From Peribolospora baueri (lineage: Eukaryota > Basidiomycota > Peribolosporomycetes > Peribolosporales > Peribolosporaceae), in contig JAMDHS010000068.1 of the NCBI GenBank assembly GCA_029717555.1, positions 1 to 64,000 on the forward strand: a DNA stretch of 64,000 nt, read 5' to 3'. Positions 44,601 to 56,841 of the stretch are shown piece after piece. Within the stretch, counting starts at the first letter, position 1, and each line of letters opens with the position of its first letter. Under the pieces are notes generated by a model. The model was not told the origin of the DNA, searched no databases, and worked only from the letters and a program-made list of their open reading frames with translations. Both the position numbers and the translations under genes were made by a program.

Positions 44601-45291
44601 TCGGTGTGAGCGGAGGCGCCTTGAGACCGGAGAGGTGGCGACTGAAAGCTGGCGTCGTTGGGGCCGGACTTGGCGCTGGCGTTGGACGACGGGTCGGCGC
44701 CGTCGGAGAGATGGACGGGAGGACCGAGTTGGCGGCTGAAGTCGGAGCCGGGATGGAGTCGGGAGAGAAGGCCCTCCGCTCGTTCCAAGCGGGCTTCCAG
44801 GGCCTCGACGTACCACCGCGGCGCAGGCTTGCGTTTTGGCTCCTCGGAAAAGATGCAATCGTACCCGTATGTCAAGCTGGGTGAGCGAAATGAGCCGTGA
44901 AGCGCAACAGTCAGCTTGGGGGCGGGCAAGTGATTTTACTGACGACGGTCTGCGAACGGCCGCACCGACGCAGCGCCTCACCAAGTCAAACACGCCGACT
45001 TGCCCGGCGGCACGCCGGTACATCGGATCTTCTTCTTTCGACAGCTCTGCAGGGGCGGACACCGATGGGGTACGGCGAAGCACAGTTGAGTGAGCGACCG
45101 TCACCGAGGCGTGCCATGCCGTTGAGGCCGAGCGGGCGCGGCGCAGGCAGACACAAAGAAACACTCACATCGCAAGCGCGGGTGACCCTCCTCCTCTTGG
45201 CCTCTCGGGACTCCTCCTCGCCCTTCACCTTGCCCTTGTCCTTGCCCTTGGTCTTCTGGTCCGCGGCCGAGTCCACGTCGACCATGACCAT
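41693..45291 (-). CDS. Zn2Cys6 fungal-specific transcription factor
   Basis: Multi-exon minus-strand gene from ATG 45291 to stop 41693. The DNA-binding domain is split by introns: a basic leader (ESREAKRRRVTRACD), then SCRKKKIRC...SACLTC, then LTYGYDCIFSEEPKRK, together giving the six cysteines of a Gal4-type binuclear zinc cluster. EALEARLERAEGLLSRL is a coiled-coil dimerisation element, followed by an acidic/Ser-rich linker. The fungal-specific middle homology region is present (LVNIYFDRINAIQPIVHRPSF, YSIFAVASRLSDDP, MSKRVFWTLYVLDR, LGRPMCIHDEEYDVDMPL). The C-terminus has a helical part (LLETLLEEYM) and a Pro/Ala/Ser-rich tail ending WCVTPVF. It is a nuclear regulator; target genes are unknown. 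The region order and lengths match the family well. Exon ends were not all resolved. Confidence 0.88.
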
Positions 45292-46707
45292 CTATCTATC
45301 TCTCTCTCTGCGTCCGCGTTAGCGCGATCAGGAAGGGGGTTGGACCTGACGCGGGGAAGGCGTCGTGTGCGTAGCCGGAGGGCGCGCAAGACGGGGCGTG
45401 ACCTGGCCGGGTTTTGGTTCGGCTGGCGGGGGCGGTGGGGTGGAACGGAGGGGAGCGTCGGCGTAGGTGTGTATGTGTGTGTATCGGGATCTGGGGCGGC
45501 TCGCACGCAGCACGCTAAGCGGAGCGTGCGCCGGTCGCAAAGAAGAAAGCGCGGGCGGCGCGGTGGGGGATTGAGGGTTGGGATCGGCGGAACCGGCGAT
45601 CGGGAAAAGAGGAAAGAAAGGCAGGGAGAAGGCGGCAAAAAGGTGGCTGTCGTGGAGGGAGACGCGGGCGGTGAGGTCGACGCCGAGGTGGAGGTTGGAA
45701 GGGAAGAGGCGGCGTTGGTCGGCGTTGTTGGCTCGGAAAAGGAACGACGACGACGAAGTGTTGATGACGACTCGGTCGCCGCTTTGCTTGCTTTGCTTTC
45801 TTTCTTGCTTGCCTGGTTGCCTGCTTGCTTGCTTGCGCTCGCTCTCTCGCTCGCTCGCTCGACCGCCCAACCGTAAACCGCCGTTGGCTGGCGCTGGCTG
45901 CTCGTCCGTCGCTGTTTCTATCTGCCTTCCGTCTGGCGTCTATGTCTTCCGTCTGCTGCTAGCAGTCTGCGTCCACGCTCGCCTTGTTAGGCCGGCTGAG
46001 AGTGAGTGAGGTTACGGGCGCATGTTTCAGGTCAAGTAGTCAGTCAAGTGCGTGGGCGCCAACAAAACAGAAACCCACCAAAAGCAATTCAATTCGCCGC
46101 CGCCCAATCGTCGCACCCAAAATTTTACCATCCACCCATCCGGTTATCAGCCCATGCGAGGCCACGGATCTCCTCTTCCGCGGCTCCACCCCGCCGTCGA
46201 TCCGTCCATCCGCCCCATCCGCCCATTCAAGTCCCATAGATAGATGCGCGTGCCCGCTCAGCTCCACCTTCGCCACGCACAGCACTTTGCAGCGCAAGGC
46301 AAAGGGGGTCAGGGAAGGGCAGAGTGCCTGCGCATAGACTAATGGCAGGAGGGACAAGGCCGAGATGAGACGACTGTGAAGACACGACACGCACGGATGG
46401 ACGAACGAGATTCGAATCGAATCGTCTTGCTTTCGTCGATCGCCTGCTTAACCGTTGTTTCAACCGCAAACAACAATCGCTACTACACGGCCCCGAGCCA
46501 AGCCTCGTGCCTGGCCCCCCGCCTCCTCTCTCATCCATTCCACGTCCCGCTACCTACACAGGCATCGACACTAACACGGAGACCGACACCGACGCCGACA
46601 CCCATACCCACAACCACACCCACACTCACACCGACATCGCCCGAACCCAACCCCGCCGCCATCTCACCGCACGCCTCGCCTCGCCTCGCGCCTCACCACC
46701 GCCTCTG
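45292..46707. promoter_or_regulatory. Upstream region of the zinc-cluster gene and 3' side of Pbp1
   Basis: 1.4 kb between the zinc-cluster start and the Pbp1 stop, both on the minus strand. It has CTTG/GCTT tetramer runs (about 45783-45862), CCATCC/CGCCCATC-rich sequence near 46130-46230 and an ACACC/ACCGAC-rich block at about 46565-46640. Open frames exist on both strands but look like non-coding GC-rich sequence. No gene is supported. Confidence 0.45.
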
Positions 46708-49700
46708 TCACATGATGGTCCCCTCCGGACCCGGTCCGGGCCCAGCGCCCGGTTGGCCTGGCGGAGGCGGTCGCATGGGCATGTGAGGCGGCATCTCTTG
46801 AGGCTGCGGGTAGCCCGGTACGACGGATCCCACTGTCAAACACAAACAGGGACGGGTCGGGTCGGGTTCGATGTGGACACGATCCAACGAACGAACGACC
46901 ACCGCCAACAGCCAAGTCAGCGAGCGAGCGCACCCACGTCCTCCATCACACCCCCGCCCACCATCCATCCCACTCACTGGGCGCCTGGTAATACATCTGT
47001 GGCACGTGGTTTGGCATGCTTGGAGGAGGTCGCGCCCCGCCCGGCCCGTACGGCTGCTGAGGCATGAACTGCTGCTGAGAGGCTACATGTACCGCACCCG
47101 GCCGACCGATCAGCTTCTGTTCCTCACCGTCCCGCGCTTTGTCCAATCCTCAGACTAACAGTGCCCGCCGTACTCACGAGGAGGCATGTTGGCCATCTGC
47201 GGGCTATACATATTCGGAGGCGCTGTATGAACGACGGACGAGGGACGTAAATCTCCGAGTTCCTTTTCCACTCGGGCTCCCCCCGACAGCGACCGACCGG
47301 TCACAGATGTTCATCCAATCACGACTCACGAGGTCCCGCATGAGTCATGGGAGGCGAGAAGGGCATCGAAGGCACGTATTGCGGGTGCATGTACCCCATC
47401 GGCCCCGGTCCTGGTCCCCCTGGTCCTCCAGGCGCCGTGTGAGCTCCGGCGGGCGGAGGGCCGCCCGCCTGCGAAGCAGGCATTTGCATCGGTTGCTGCA
47501 CCGGATGAGGCTGTGACGGGAAAGAAAATGGTCGAGGACGTGTTAGACCAACGGTTTCTTTCGCTGCTGCGATGCAAATGGCACTCCATGCATGAGTCGC
47601 ACTCCGACTTGACTCACCTGACCCGGAGGGAAACGGTATGGAGCCCCGTAGGGAGTGTACATCATTCCATACGGCTGGCCAGGCCCGCCCTGCTGTCCCT
47701 GCGCGCCCGGACCGGCATGCGACCCGGGAGGTCCCTGACCAGGATGAGCGCCGACGACGCCGCCCGGTCCGTGTGGTCCCGCAGCGGCGTGAGCGGCAAC
47801 AGCGGCCGCTGCCGCCGGATCTTCCTCGTAGCCCGGGCCCCCCATGTGGATGTTGCCAGGACCGATCGGTGGGGCGTGAGACATCCCGGGATGGGAAGGG
47901 GGATGACCGTGAGGGTGGTGCGGTGCCGGCATGAGGACAAACATGGCTCGGTACGGCTTTCCCTGGAAGGGCCAGAGGGGAGCGATCGTCGCCGCGTCCG
48001 GTACCTTGTGGTTCTTGAAAGGGTTAAAGTCTTGGAATACATGAATCGGCATCGAGGGCCGCTTGATCGTCCTCGTTCCGAAGAACGGGTTCGCCGGCGG
48101 CGCGGGCTCGGCCGGTTTGGGCTGGGGAGACGAAACAGACGATACGGATCCCGCGGTGCCGACGGACGGCCTGAACGACGCTGCGGCGGGATTGAACGGC
48201 TTGAACGCTGACGCCTTCGCGTTGAACTTGAACGAAGACGGGCTGGCCGGCTTGGCCGCGCCGGAGGCGGCCGCGGAAGCGGTGGCAGCGGACGGTGCGG
48301 GAGAACCACTCGGGGAGGCCCCCACCCCTGCAATTTTCGCCTTCTGCGCCGCCGCCGCCTTCTCCGGGTTAAAAGGCGGAATGGGAGGGAGTGTTATGCC
48401 AGCAAGCATGGCTTTAGTCTCCGCGAATCTGGGGCCCACCTTGGCAGGGCCGCTGACCGGCGACAAACGAGGCGCCAAGCTCGCCCGCTGAGCTGGTTTG
48501 GGTGCCGAAGGAGAAGTCGACGCCGACGCGGCGCCGGATCCGCCCGCGCTGGGCGTGAGACTGGCCGTGGATGCCGACGAGGTAGCCTGCTTCTTGCTGT
48601 CGTCCTTCTCTTTGGCGATGATTTCCGCGAGATCGGCCGGCATAGGAGTCTTAAGCTTGAAGCTCTGACTGAACCTCAGCAAATCCGCCAGCTTGCTGTC
48701 CTTCTCCTTCTTGGCCAGTGCCACCTTTTTGCGCTCGAGACGTTCGCGTTCCGCTGACACGAACTGGCGGAAATCGCCCACCACACCGGGGTCTGTCCCG
48801 CTAGCTTTGGCGGCCTCCGGCTTAACCGACGAAGGCGCAGTCCCACTCGACGGAGGCAGCACCACCTGGGGCGGCTTGACGGGCGACGGCCCATTTTGTA
48901 CCACCGTTTGGGGCGTGGCAGACGATGCGGCCGGCTGCGTAGCAGATTGAGCCGGCGTTGCGGCTTTCGCAGGTGCCGAAGCACTGGCGGAAACGGCAGG
49001 GAGCTTGACGCTAGGCTGCTCCTTCTGTTCCTTTTCGTCCTTCGCCTCCTTCGTGTTTGCAGGCGACAGAGCGCCTAGCCTACCCTTTGGCGGTGCGGTC
49101 CCATTGGCTTTGGCAGCAGCGGCGGTCGCCTGCCTAGCACCCGGTGGGATGTAAGCGTTGGGGCCCCGGACCACGGCACCATACTTTTCCTCCTCATCTG
49201 CGCCAGAGTCGTCAACGTGGCCTCGCTCTTCGGCCACGTGCGTGCTGGTCGTGGATTGCTAGCAATTGGAAAACATACGGGGAAGGAAGTCGGACGATAA
49301 GTGTCAAGTCGGAAAAGGCCAAGGAGAAAGTGTAACCGACATACTGACCCCCATAATCTCTGCTGCAATCCTTGCGGCCCTCCTCTCCCTCTCCTTAAAG
49401 TCTTTGCCGCTCCTATCCAACTTGGTGGTATACAACTCCTCGTCGAAGTCCGTTTTGGTGCCGAAAAGCCGCTCGTTAGTGGCGAACTGGTCCCACTTGC
49501 CGGATGACGGGTTGGTGCTGAGGCCGAAGGTGTCTTCGTCCCTGGACGCTGGATCGGACGTCACGTCCCCAAAGCCCGAGACGCTGAATTGGGCAGAGAG
49601 GGGCTCGTCCGACCAGCGTTGCAGGGAGCGGCCTTCTCGGAGTGAGTTTGGCGTCCCAGAGATCTCGGTATCTGTACGGAAAGCTGGGGAAAGCGAAGGC

Positions 49701-50126
49701 GATCGAGAACAGTGTCAGTACTGAAACAAGGTCCTCAGACGGGTTAAGATCATTGTGCTTACCATCCCTACCCTTATCCCGCTCCGTGCCCGAGCAGACC
49801 CTCGCCTCGTTCGCCTCAATCTGGTCTAAGTCACGACCGGAGATGAGGAGCGTCTTCTTCAGCGCACCAGCTTCGGGACTGGGAGGATCGAGGAGACGGG
49901 CGGAAGCCAGGACAACTCCGAGCTCTCCATCCGTGCTAGCTGCGGAGAGGATGCCCTCATACTTCGCGCCGGAACGAGTGTGAGCTATGACGGGAGTGCC
50001 CTGGAGGTTGACGAGGGGTCGCGGAAGGGCCGGTCAGAGAATGCCTCAGTCTGCCGCGTGCATGTTGCTGTGCAAACTACTCACCACCAAACTGACGAGC
50101 ACGAAGAGCATGCGGTCGTGCATCAT
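46708..50126 (-). CDS. PBP1: Pbp1/ataxin-2 homologue (Lsm-LsmAD, stress-granule factor)
   Basis: Minus-strand multi-exon gene, stop 46708-46710. The Lsm-type domain starts MMHDRMLFVLVSLV (ends before 50077) and continues GTPVIAHTRSGAKYEGILSAAS, ... KKTLLISGRDLDQIEA. The LsmAD region reads FATNERLFGTKTDFDEELYTTKLDRS...FKERERRAARIAAEIMG, diagnostic of ataxin-2. A long Ala/Ser/Pro-rich middle follows, with a PAM2-like segment (FNAKASAFKPFNP, about 48190-48240) for poly(A)-binding-protein contact. The C-terminus is Pro/Gly/Met/His-rich, low-complexity (PHPHGHPPSHPGM..., MPMRPPPPGQPG, end EGTIM). Pbp1 regulates poly(A) tail length, stress granules and TORC1. The start at 50126 fits the Lsm fold, but an upstream exon with more N-terminus cannot be excluded. 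It is divergent with CCT1. Confidence 0.85.
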
Positions 50127-50457
50127 TCGACCCGAGCCCGCTGGCGGGCGAACGTAGTGGCAGGCGATGGGAGTTGAAGAACGACAGCGGCGGTGCTGAG
50201 CGAGACGGCGGACGGCGACGATGGGCGTGCAGCCGGTGGCCCAGCCAGCAAGGGTAACACGACAAGTGGATGCATTTCAATTCACTTGAAATCGGGGTTT
50301 AACCGCCGCATTTCAAGCACGTGACTCTGAGCAGAGTAGGGTTAGGCTAGCCCTTTCCTCCCCATAGCCTAAGCAAGCGCATTATTAGAAGGTCGACAGC
50401 TCGCAAGGGAAGAGAGGGCAGGTATCATCATCCTTCCATCTCGACACTCGGGTAATC
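50127..50457. promoter_or_regulatory. Divergent promoter region between PBP1 and CCT1
   Basis: 331 bases between the two starts. An AT-richer patch lies at 50270-50400 with GCACGTGAC (50318-50326), another CACGTG core, resembling the core in the NUP133/GPI1 promoter. It probably serves both genes, if the PBP1 start is right. Confidence 0.45.
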
Positions 50458-53165
50458 ATGGTAAGAGTCAGGGTCGTTCTTTGGGCTATATTGGAGCAAG
50501 ACTGATGCTTCCCGTCTCCTATCCTGCGGTTATACAGGCTCAGATGTTCGGCAGGGACCCCCGCAGCGCCGGCCTCTTCCTCGGAGGAGACCGCATGTCC
50601 GGCGCTGACATTAGGAATCAGAACGGTGAGCGCCAGAAGCCATTCCACATGGGGCAGCTTGCTATGATCTGCTTGGGATCTCATACATAATCTGTCTTGT
50701 CTGACATCTTTTGTTGTCCCTCCAGTCATCGCCGCCCAGGCGATCGCCAACATCGTCAAGTCTTCGCTTGGTCCTGTCGGCCTGGATAAGTGCGTGGAGC
50801 ATAAAAGAAAGGGCGACGGCGACGGAGCGGGCTAAGGTGCTAATCCCATCCTGGTTTGCTTTGCTTTCTGTCAGAATGCTCGTCGACGACATTGGCGTAA
50901 GTTTCATTTCTGCTTCAGGCCCGCGGAATCTCACTCATCCGAAGACTGACCCTCTCCGTCGCGTGTTCGCATCCTCTACCAGGACGTAACCATCTCCAAT
51001 GACGGCGCCACTATTCTCCAGCTTTTGGAAGTGGACCAGCCTGCCGGTCGCATCCTTGTCGAATTGGCGCAGCAGCAGGACAAGGAGGTGGGCGATGGAA
51101 CGACATCCGTTGTGATCATCGCCGCCGAGCTCCTCCGCCGCGCCAACGAGCTGGTGAAGAATAAGATCCACCCCACCACTATCATCACCGGCTACAGGCT
51201 TGCTTGCAGGGAGGCGTGCAAGTATATGCAGGACCAACTTTCGGTCAAGGTGGACGCGCTGGGCAAGGAGAGCTTGATCAACGTGGCCAAGACGAGCATG
51301 GCTAGCAAGGTCATCGGCAGGTAAGTACGACCCGATTGAGTTGGGATAGAAAGGCGAGAGGTTTGGGACTACACGTGGCAATCGCAGTCGCGCTGCGTTT
51401 CGGCGTTTCATCCAGCGGATGCTGAGACTTCACTTCCCCACTCGCCGTTTTCAGCGACGATGATTTCTTTGCCAACATGGCCGTGGACGCCATGCTTGCG
51501 GTCAAGACAATCAACTCGCGCGGCGAGGTGAAGTACCCTGTCAAGGCGGTCAATGTGCTCAAGGCACACGGGAAGTCGGCGCGCGAGAGCATGTTCGTCA
51601 AGGGCTATGCGCTGAATTGCACCGTCGCCAGTCAGGGTGAGGATGGTCATGTTGTTCCCCATGAAAAGGCGATAAAGGCCTTAGAAGATACACAGACTGA
51701 CTTGGACTTCTTCGTTTGGTCACTACATCTGCAGCCATGAAAACGCGCATCACGAATGCGAAGATTGCCTGCCTTGACATGAACTTGACGAAGACGAGAA
51801 TGCACCTTGGCATCCACATCACCATCGATGACCCTGACCAGCTGGAGGAGATCCGGAAGAGGTAGGTCATACGTCTAAATTCCGTGTTGCTCCCTTGGTC
51901 GGTCGGTAACTCACTCGGGCCCGAACCATTTCTCGTGGCGCCCTTTTAGGGAATCCGAGATCACCCTCGAGCGGGTACGTAAGATCCTCGCCGCGGGCGC
52001 CAACGTCGTCTTGACGACCAAGGGAATCGACGATTTGTGCTTGAAGGAGTTTGTCGAAGCTGGTGCGATGGGAGTGAGGCGATGCAAGAAGGAGGATCTA
52101 CGCCGAATCGCTAGGGCTACTGGCGCCACTCTCGTCAGCTCGCTCGCTAACCTCGAGGGCGACGAGACGTTTGAGCCTAGTTACCTCGGTCATGCTGAGG
52201 AGGTGGTGCAGGAGCGGATCAGCGATGATGAGCTCATCCTCATCAAGGGGACCAAAACCGTCAGCTCGGCGTCGATCATCTTGCGCGGTGCCAACGGCAA
52301 GTATTTGCTACTTCTTACATTTCTGCGTCCTAAGATCATACGTTGCTGATACCGGTGATCACCCACAGACTACATGCTGGACGAGATGGAACGGGCTCTA
52401 CACGACTCGCTGTGCGTCATCAAGCGCACGCTCGAGAGTGGGTCCGTTGTACCTGGAGGTGGCGCTGTGGAATCGGCTCTCAGCATTTACCTGGAGAACT
52501 TTGCGACTACCCTCGTGAGTGATTTCGTCGGGCGGCGTTGTCTCTCACCACCACAGACATAGGCTAACTGACAGGCATGTTTGGAATTGACATGTCGGAT
52601 ATACGTCCTGTAGGGTTCCCGCGAGCAACTCGCTATCGCTGAGTTCGCCTCTGCACTGCTCGTCATCCCGAAAACTCTGGCGGTGAACGCCGCCAAGGAT
52701 TCGACGGACCTGGTCGCAAAGTTGCGGGCGTACCATAACGCGGCGCAGAACGCTTCGCAGGGCGACCCGAAGAAGGTGCTTCGCTTCTACGGCCTCGATC
52801 TCTTCAAAGGAGACGTTAGGGATAACGTTCGTGCGGGCGTGCTCGAGCCAACCGTGTCCAAGATCCGCAGCTTGAAGAGCGCGCTTGAAGCGGCGACTTC
52901 CCTGTTGAGGATTGACGTGCGTGCACAATCCAATCATTCACTCGTGGCAAAACTCGGAGAAGATGGGCACATGACTAACTGACCACTTCGCCACTTGCCT
53001 TCTTGCTTCCCGCTTGCAGGACGCCATTGTTTGGTGCGTCGAAATTTTCTGTTTTTTCTCAACTGCACTTCGTGCTGACGCTGTCGTCCTCTCCTTTGCC
53101 CTCTCTGCAATCTCCGCAGCGCGCCGGAACAGCACGGCGAAGAAGACCCTCACGCCTACCAGTAA
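50458..53165 (+). CDS. CCT1: T-complex protein 1 subunit alpha (CCT1 chaperonin)
   Basis: Twelve exons give 559 residues: 50458-50460, 50538-50625, 50726-50789, 50875-50896, 50983-51320, 51455-51636, 51735-51861, 51950-52296, 52369-52514, 52614-52916, 53020-53033, 53120-53165. The first coding exon is the ATG alone. Group II chaperonin signatures are complete: [30 protein letters not shown], the nucleotide-binding [26 protein letters not shown] and [16 protein letters not shown]; the end [15 protein letters not shown] holds the usual acidic tail. CCT1 is one of eight paralogous subunits of the cytosolic TRiC ring that folds actin and tubulin. Intron 52297-52368 has a GC donor (GCAAGT). The length is what the family shows, and all joins keep frame. 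The call as subunit alpha rests on whole-protein resemblance. Confidence 0.95.
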
Positions 53166-54613
53166 GACTTGGGTACCATCGCCCGTACTGTACTCGTACA
53201 TGTCATTCACACGATAATAGCAAAAGGCTCTTGGAGCTTCCTCAATTCGAACGCTCCTCTTTAAACGGATTTCGGTGCCACTCTTCTGGTGGTTGTAGGG
53301 AAGCTTATATAGACAAAGCGATCCATGCCGTTCATTAGGGGTGGACACAATCTCCACTCTCAGTTCCTTCGATTTATTATGCCTTTTGCTATCGGGTCTT
53401 AAATTACCTCCTTTGCCATCATCTGAAGGAGAATGAGGTGACAGTTCTCTCAAAGTGTAATCTCTGGACTAATAGATGGACAAGAAAGCCTGAGAAGAAA
53501 CCCCGAAAGAGGTGAAGGACCAAAAGGAGAGCGCGCTAATTGTTTGACCTTTTGAATCAAGACGCCGGACGTTCAACTTCCAAACTGTCTGTCTTTGGCA
53601 GATCCGGCCCCCGAAGGGGAGGTAGAGCCCTCATCTCCCAATCTTGTGTATGTGCACGTAAAGTCGAGGGTGAGTGTCTCCCGGCATGATGCTGTGCCGA
53701 AGTCACCAGATGGGGTCATAACATGTCAAAAGCAAAGCCGTGATGGGAAGGGGTTCGTTCATCTTCAAAGGCACAAAGCACTCCAGACGTCATGATTACG
53801 TCCACAGATCGTCCGAACAGGTCATTCTTCGTCGCCTCGCTCATGCCCTCCACCGTACCACCACTGCAGATGGCATCAGCAATGCCCAGCTCCAGAAGAC
53901 GTACTCTTGCAAAGAGCCCGACGGCGGAAGAGCAGTGAACAGAACCGTGTTTGAGGAGATCCATGCTCGTCGTCCAAGTTTGGGGGGATGGGGGGGCACG
54001 ACTCTGTAAGACGGCGAGCACATACTTGCTTTCGTCCCGTCAGATAAGCTCACACTGCTTTCTATTTGACACTTCCAAAAGCCCGATCTGTCAAGTGAAG
54101 ACATGTGCGCAGGTGATGCCGTTGGCGGCAATGGGCATTTTTCACGCTCGATGACTAGACTTGGATATCAGCCAACAGGAAGCTGAGAAAAGGGGACAGA
54201 AGCGTAACGGTGTCAAGTGACTACTAGAGGGGTCTGAAAAGTGGCGTATTGTTATGCGCACATGTGCACGCTGTCCACAACTTGCATTTGACCCCATCTC
54301 GCGCCCAGGATCTATACCAGTGGGATTGCAACCGGGAAAACAACTTGGTTTACAGCGCATGCACATCGTGGTCACAATACGTCTCATCAAACCGACTTCC
54401 GTACATGAAAATTCGATGCCTAATTCCGGCGTTCTGGCGTCGAGTGGCTAGTCGAGGACTTACTCGCGCTGACGCTTGCGGCTTTCGGCTCTAGATGAGG
54501 TAACGAACAGAGGCGAACGGAAACGGACACTGATGAGCTCATATGGGCAAATCAACGAGGAATCATTCCTCGCCAGAGTCGCCGTGGAAGAACTCAAGTA
54601 GAGCTCGATGAAC
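53166..54613. other. Convergent interval with one doubtful minus-strand reading frame
   Basis: About 1.4 kb between two convergent genes. On the minus strand, 54150 down to about 53716, a start (MPIAANGITCAH) and later segments (HGSVHCSSAVG, LELGIADAICSGG) can be strung together by short introns, and faintly recall the GSVE...LG(I/V)ADAI region of ATP phosphoribosyltransferase. The similarity is too short, the introns too small, and the catalytic core of that enzyme is absent. I treat it as unsupported. The rest shows nothing. Confidence 0.35.
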
Positions 54614-56602
54614 TCACGCGGAATTGTCGAGACCACGCTTGGTGCCCTTCTTAGCCTCGTCCAAGAACTTGTCCACGCCGAAAGGATCAAGTGTATCCTT
54701 CTCGAACTGCACCGGTCCCTCGCGAACCTATCATGTGCGGCAGAAAGCGGGAGTAAAGCCAATGGCGCGAATGAGTGAACGAATAGAGTTAAAACGAATA
54801 GAGTTAAAAAGATTTACGACGACTTCGCAGGTCAGCTCGTCTCTGTAAGCAAAAGGCTCACCTCCTGGAGGTCTGCACCCTCGAAGCCCTTCGTAGCCCC
54901 GAGTCCGAACCGGTCGATCTGCGTGGCGGCCGAGCCGGTGAAGAGCGGCTTGTCGTAAATGTTGTAAGAATCCTCGTCGCCAAAGTTGTTGGAGAGCGCC
55001 TCTTGGTTGTAGAGGCGCGAGTCGGTCATGCTCTCCTTCGACATCGTTGGCTTGGCAAGCCCCAGTGCGACCTTCTCCGATATGTCGCGGTTTTGCTCGC
55101 TGTTTGGAACAACAGGTCAATGTCATGGTAAGCACGTGAACTGCTCGTTATTCTCCTCCCAGACGAGAAAAGGGGACGGGCGGGAAAAAAAGCTCACCGA
55201 GCGAGCATCTTTGCCCTCTGCTCCGTGCCCATGTTGCTCATCCTCATTTCCCTCTCGCGCTCCTGCCTCTTCTCTCTCCTCAACTCGTCACGCTGCCTCC
55301 TGCCTTCTTCATCGTTATCGCTCTCGCCGCTCTCACTCTCGCTCCCATACCCAGCCAGCGCGCTTGGCATGACGCCACCGACTCGCGAAGAGCTACCCGC
55401 CGCAGCAGAAGGCGTCGAGCCACCACGTTCTTCTCTCGCACGCTGAGCAAGGTTGCGCAAGTGCTCCTCCTTCGCCGCCTTCTCCTTCTGCGCAAGCTTC
55501 TGTTGCATGACGCTTCGCTGTCGCACTTCCTCGCGCGCGTGACGGTCAGCGAGGTAAAGGGCTTCGGAGAATTGGGCAAAGTTGTCATTGATGTGGACCT
55601 GTCAGGAGGGAAAAGACGAGAATTAACAGACGAGTCGCAAAGAAAAGCGGATGAGAATACGACCAATCATTGGAAAGATCCGATGCTCACGTCTTGCAAA
55701 CCTCTTCCATCGGCTGCCAATCGCTTATCCAACGGGATCGTATAACCTTTGTTGTTCTTCCAGTTGGATATGCAGGGTGGAATCATCCATTCCTTCTGCT
55801 CCTGTGCGGTGACCTTTCGAGGCGGGCTCCTGAGGACAGGGGCGGGAGGACTGGGCGGGCCACGAGGAATCTTCTTGTACTTGAAGCGAGGCGGTTCGAG
55901 CGGGTCCTCGACGACCTCGGACATCTTAATGACCCTCTGCTTCGTGCCGTCGCCGCCCTGCTGGCCCGGTGTGTATCGGATGTAGCTCGTCTGACCTTGC
56001 GTATTGGGCACGTTTTTCGGCTGAGCCGCCTTGATCTTTCCGTTGACTAACTTCTCCAGCGCTGCCTTCGTTTTCTCTGCCGTCGCTGCCACTTCCTCTT
56101 CCGAAGGCCGCTCCATCAGCCGGTCCTTCACATCCGTACGGTTCGCCATCGGTACAAGGTCCTTAAATTGGGACTGTACCGTCCGACCATCGCGATGCCC
56201 CTGCTGCGCAATGGCGTCGTACCGGACGTTGCCTTCGCCGTCCACCTGGAGAGCAAGGGTGTTGCCGCTGGTACCCTGCATGCGCGAGTCCGTGCATCGT
56301 CAATCATAACGGCTACCAGGCGACGATGCCCAAAATCCTGCCTCGTCCATACCACTTACCTGCTTCTTCCTGCCCATCTCAAGCGGGTACTGCGCAATGC
56401 TGCACTCTGGGTAGGCACCTCCATTACCAAAGTCCTCCTGTTTCCTCGGTTTCCATCCCCTACGACGACCATACGGGGGGATCTGCACCGTTGGCTGCGC
56501 GACCACCGCGGTAGAACTCTGAGCCTGCGATTCGTCTACCTCCTGCACCGACGGCCGGTGGCGAGGCACGGGGAGGAGATTGGACAGGGTGGCGGCGGAC
56601 AT
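54614..56602 (-). CDS. PRP45: SNW1/SKIP (Prp45) splicing factor
   Basis: Five exons (complement of 56360-56602, 55691-56275, 55198-55598, 54862-55099, 54614-54727) give 526 residues. The N-terminus is MSAATLSNLLPVPRHRP, followed by PPYGRRRGWKPRKQEDFGNGGAYPECSIAQYPLEMG. The SNW core follows: PPRFKYKKIPRGPPSPPAPVLRSPPRK, IPPCISNWKNNKGYTIPLDKRLAADGRGLQD, VHINDNFAQFSEALYLADR, and the coiled RKxAR-type region (LRNLAQRAREERGG), then EQNRDISEKVALG and the C-terminal DSRLYNQEALSNNFGDEDSYNIYDKPLF and EKDTLDPFGVDKFL. All these are signature blocks of SNW/SKIP, a spliceosome (Prp19-associated, B/C complex) component and transcription co-regulator in the nucleus. Length fits fungal Prp45 homologues. Splice joins keep frame. 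It is divergent with the unassigned gene at 56842. Confidence 0.95.
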
Positions 56603-56841
56603 ATTTGGTGATGCGGAGTGGTGGTGTGTAAATAGATAGGCTAGATGTGAGCGATCCAGCAGCCATGACCGCAAGCCTCCTCCACATGGTGCAATTCCCA
56701 CGCTCCACGTGACCATTACGGCCCACCGAGCCATGTTATCTCCGATGGTGAGGCCACCCTTCGAAAAGGCGGTCGTCGACCGGATCAAGCCAATCGAGCC
56801 GATACGGGAGAGGATGACAGCGAAGGCACTGAAAAGGAGCG

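Noticed and set aside
45328-45876. 180-codon open frames upstream of the zinc-cluster gene
   Set aside because: Both strands are open; the translation is low-complexity and ends in CTTG tetramer repeats. Probably promoter or 5' UTR.
53716-54150. Possible ATP phosphoribosyltransferase (HIS1) fragment
   Set aside because: Only a short GSV...LGIADAI likeness; needs very short introns and lacks the substrate-binding N-terminal core.
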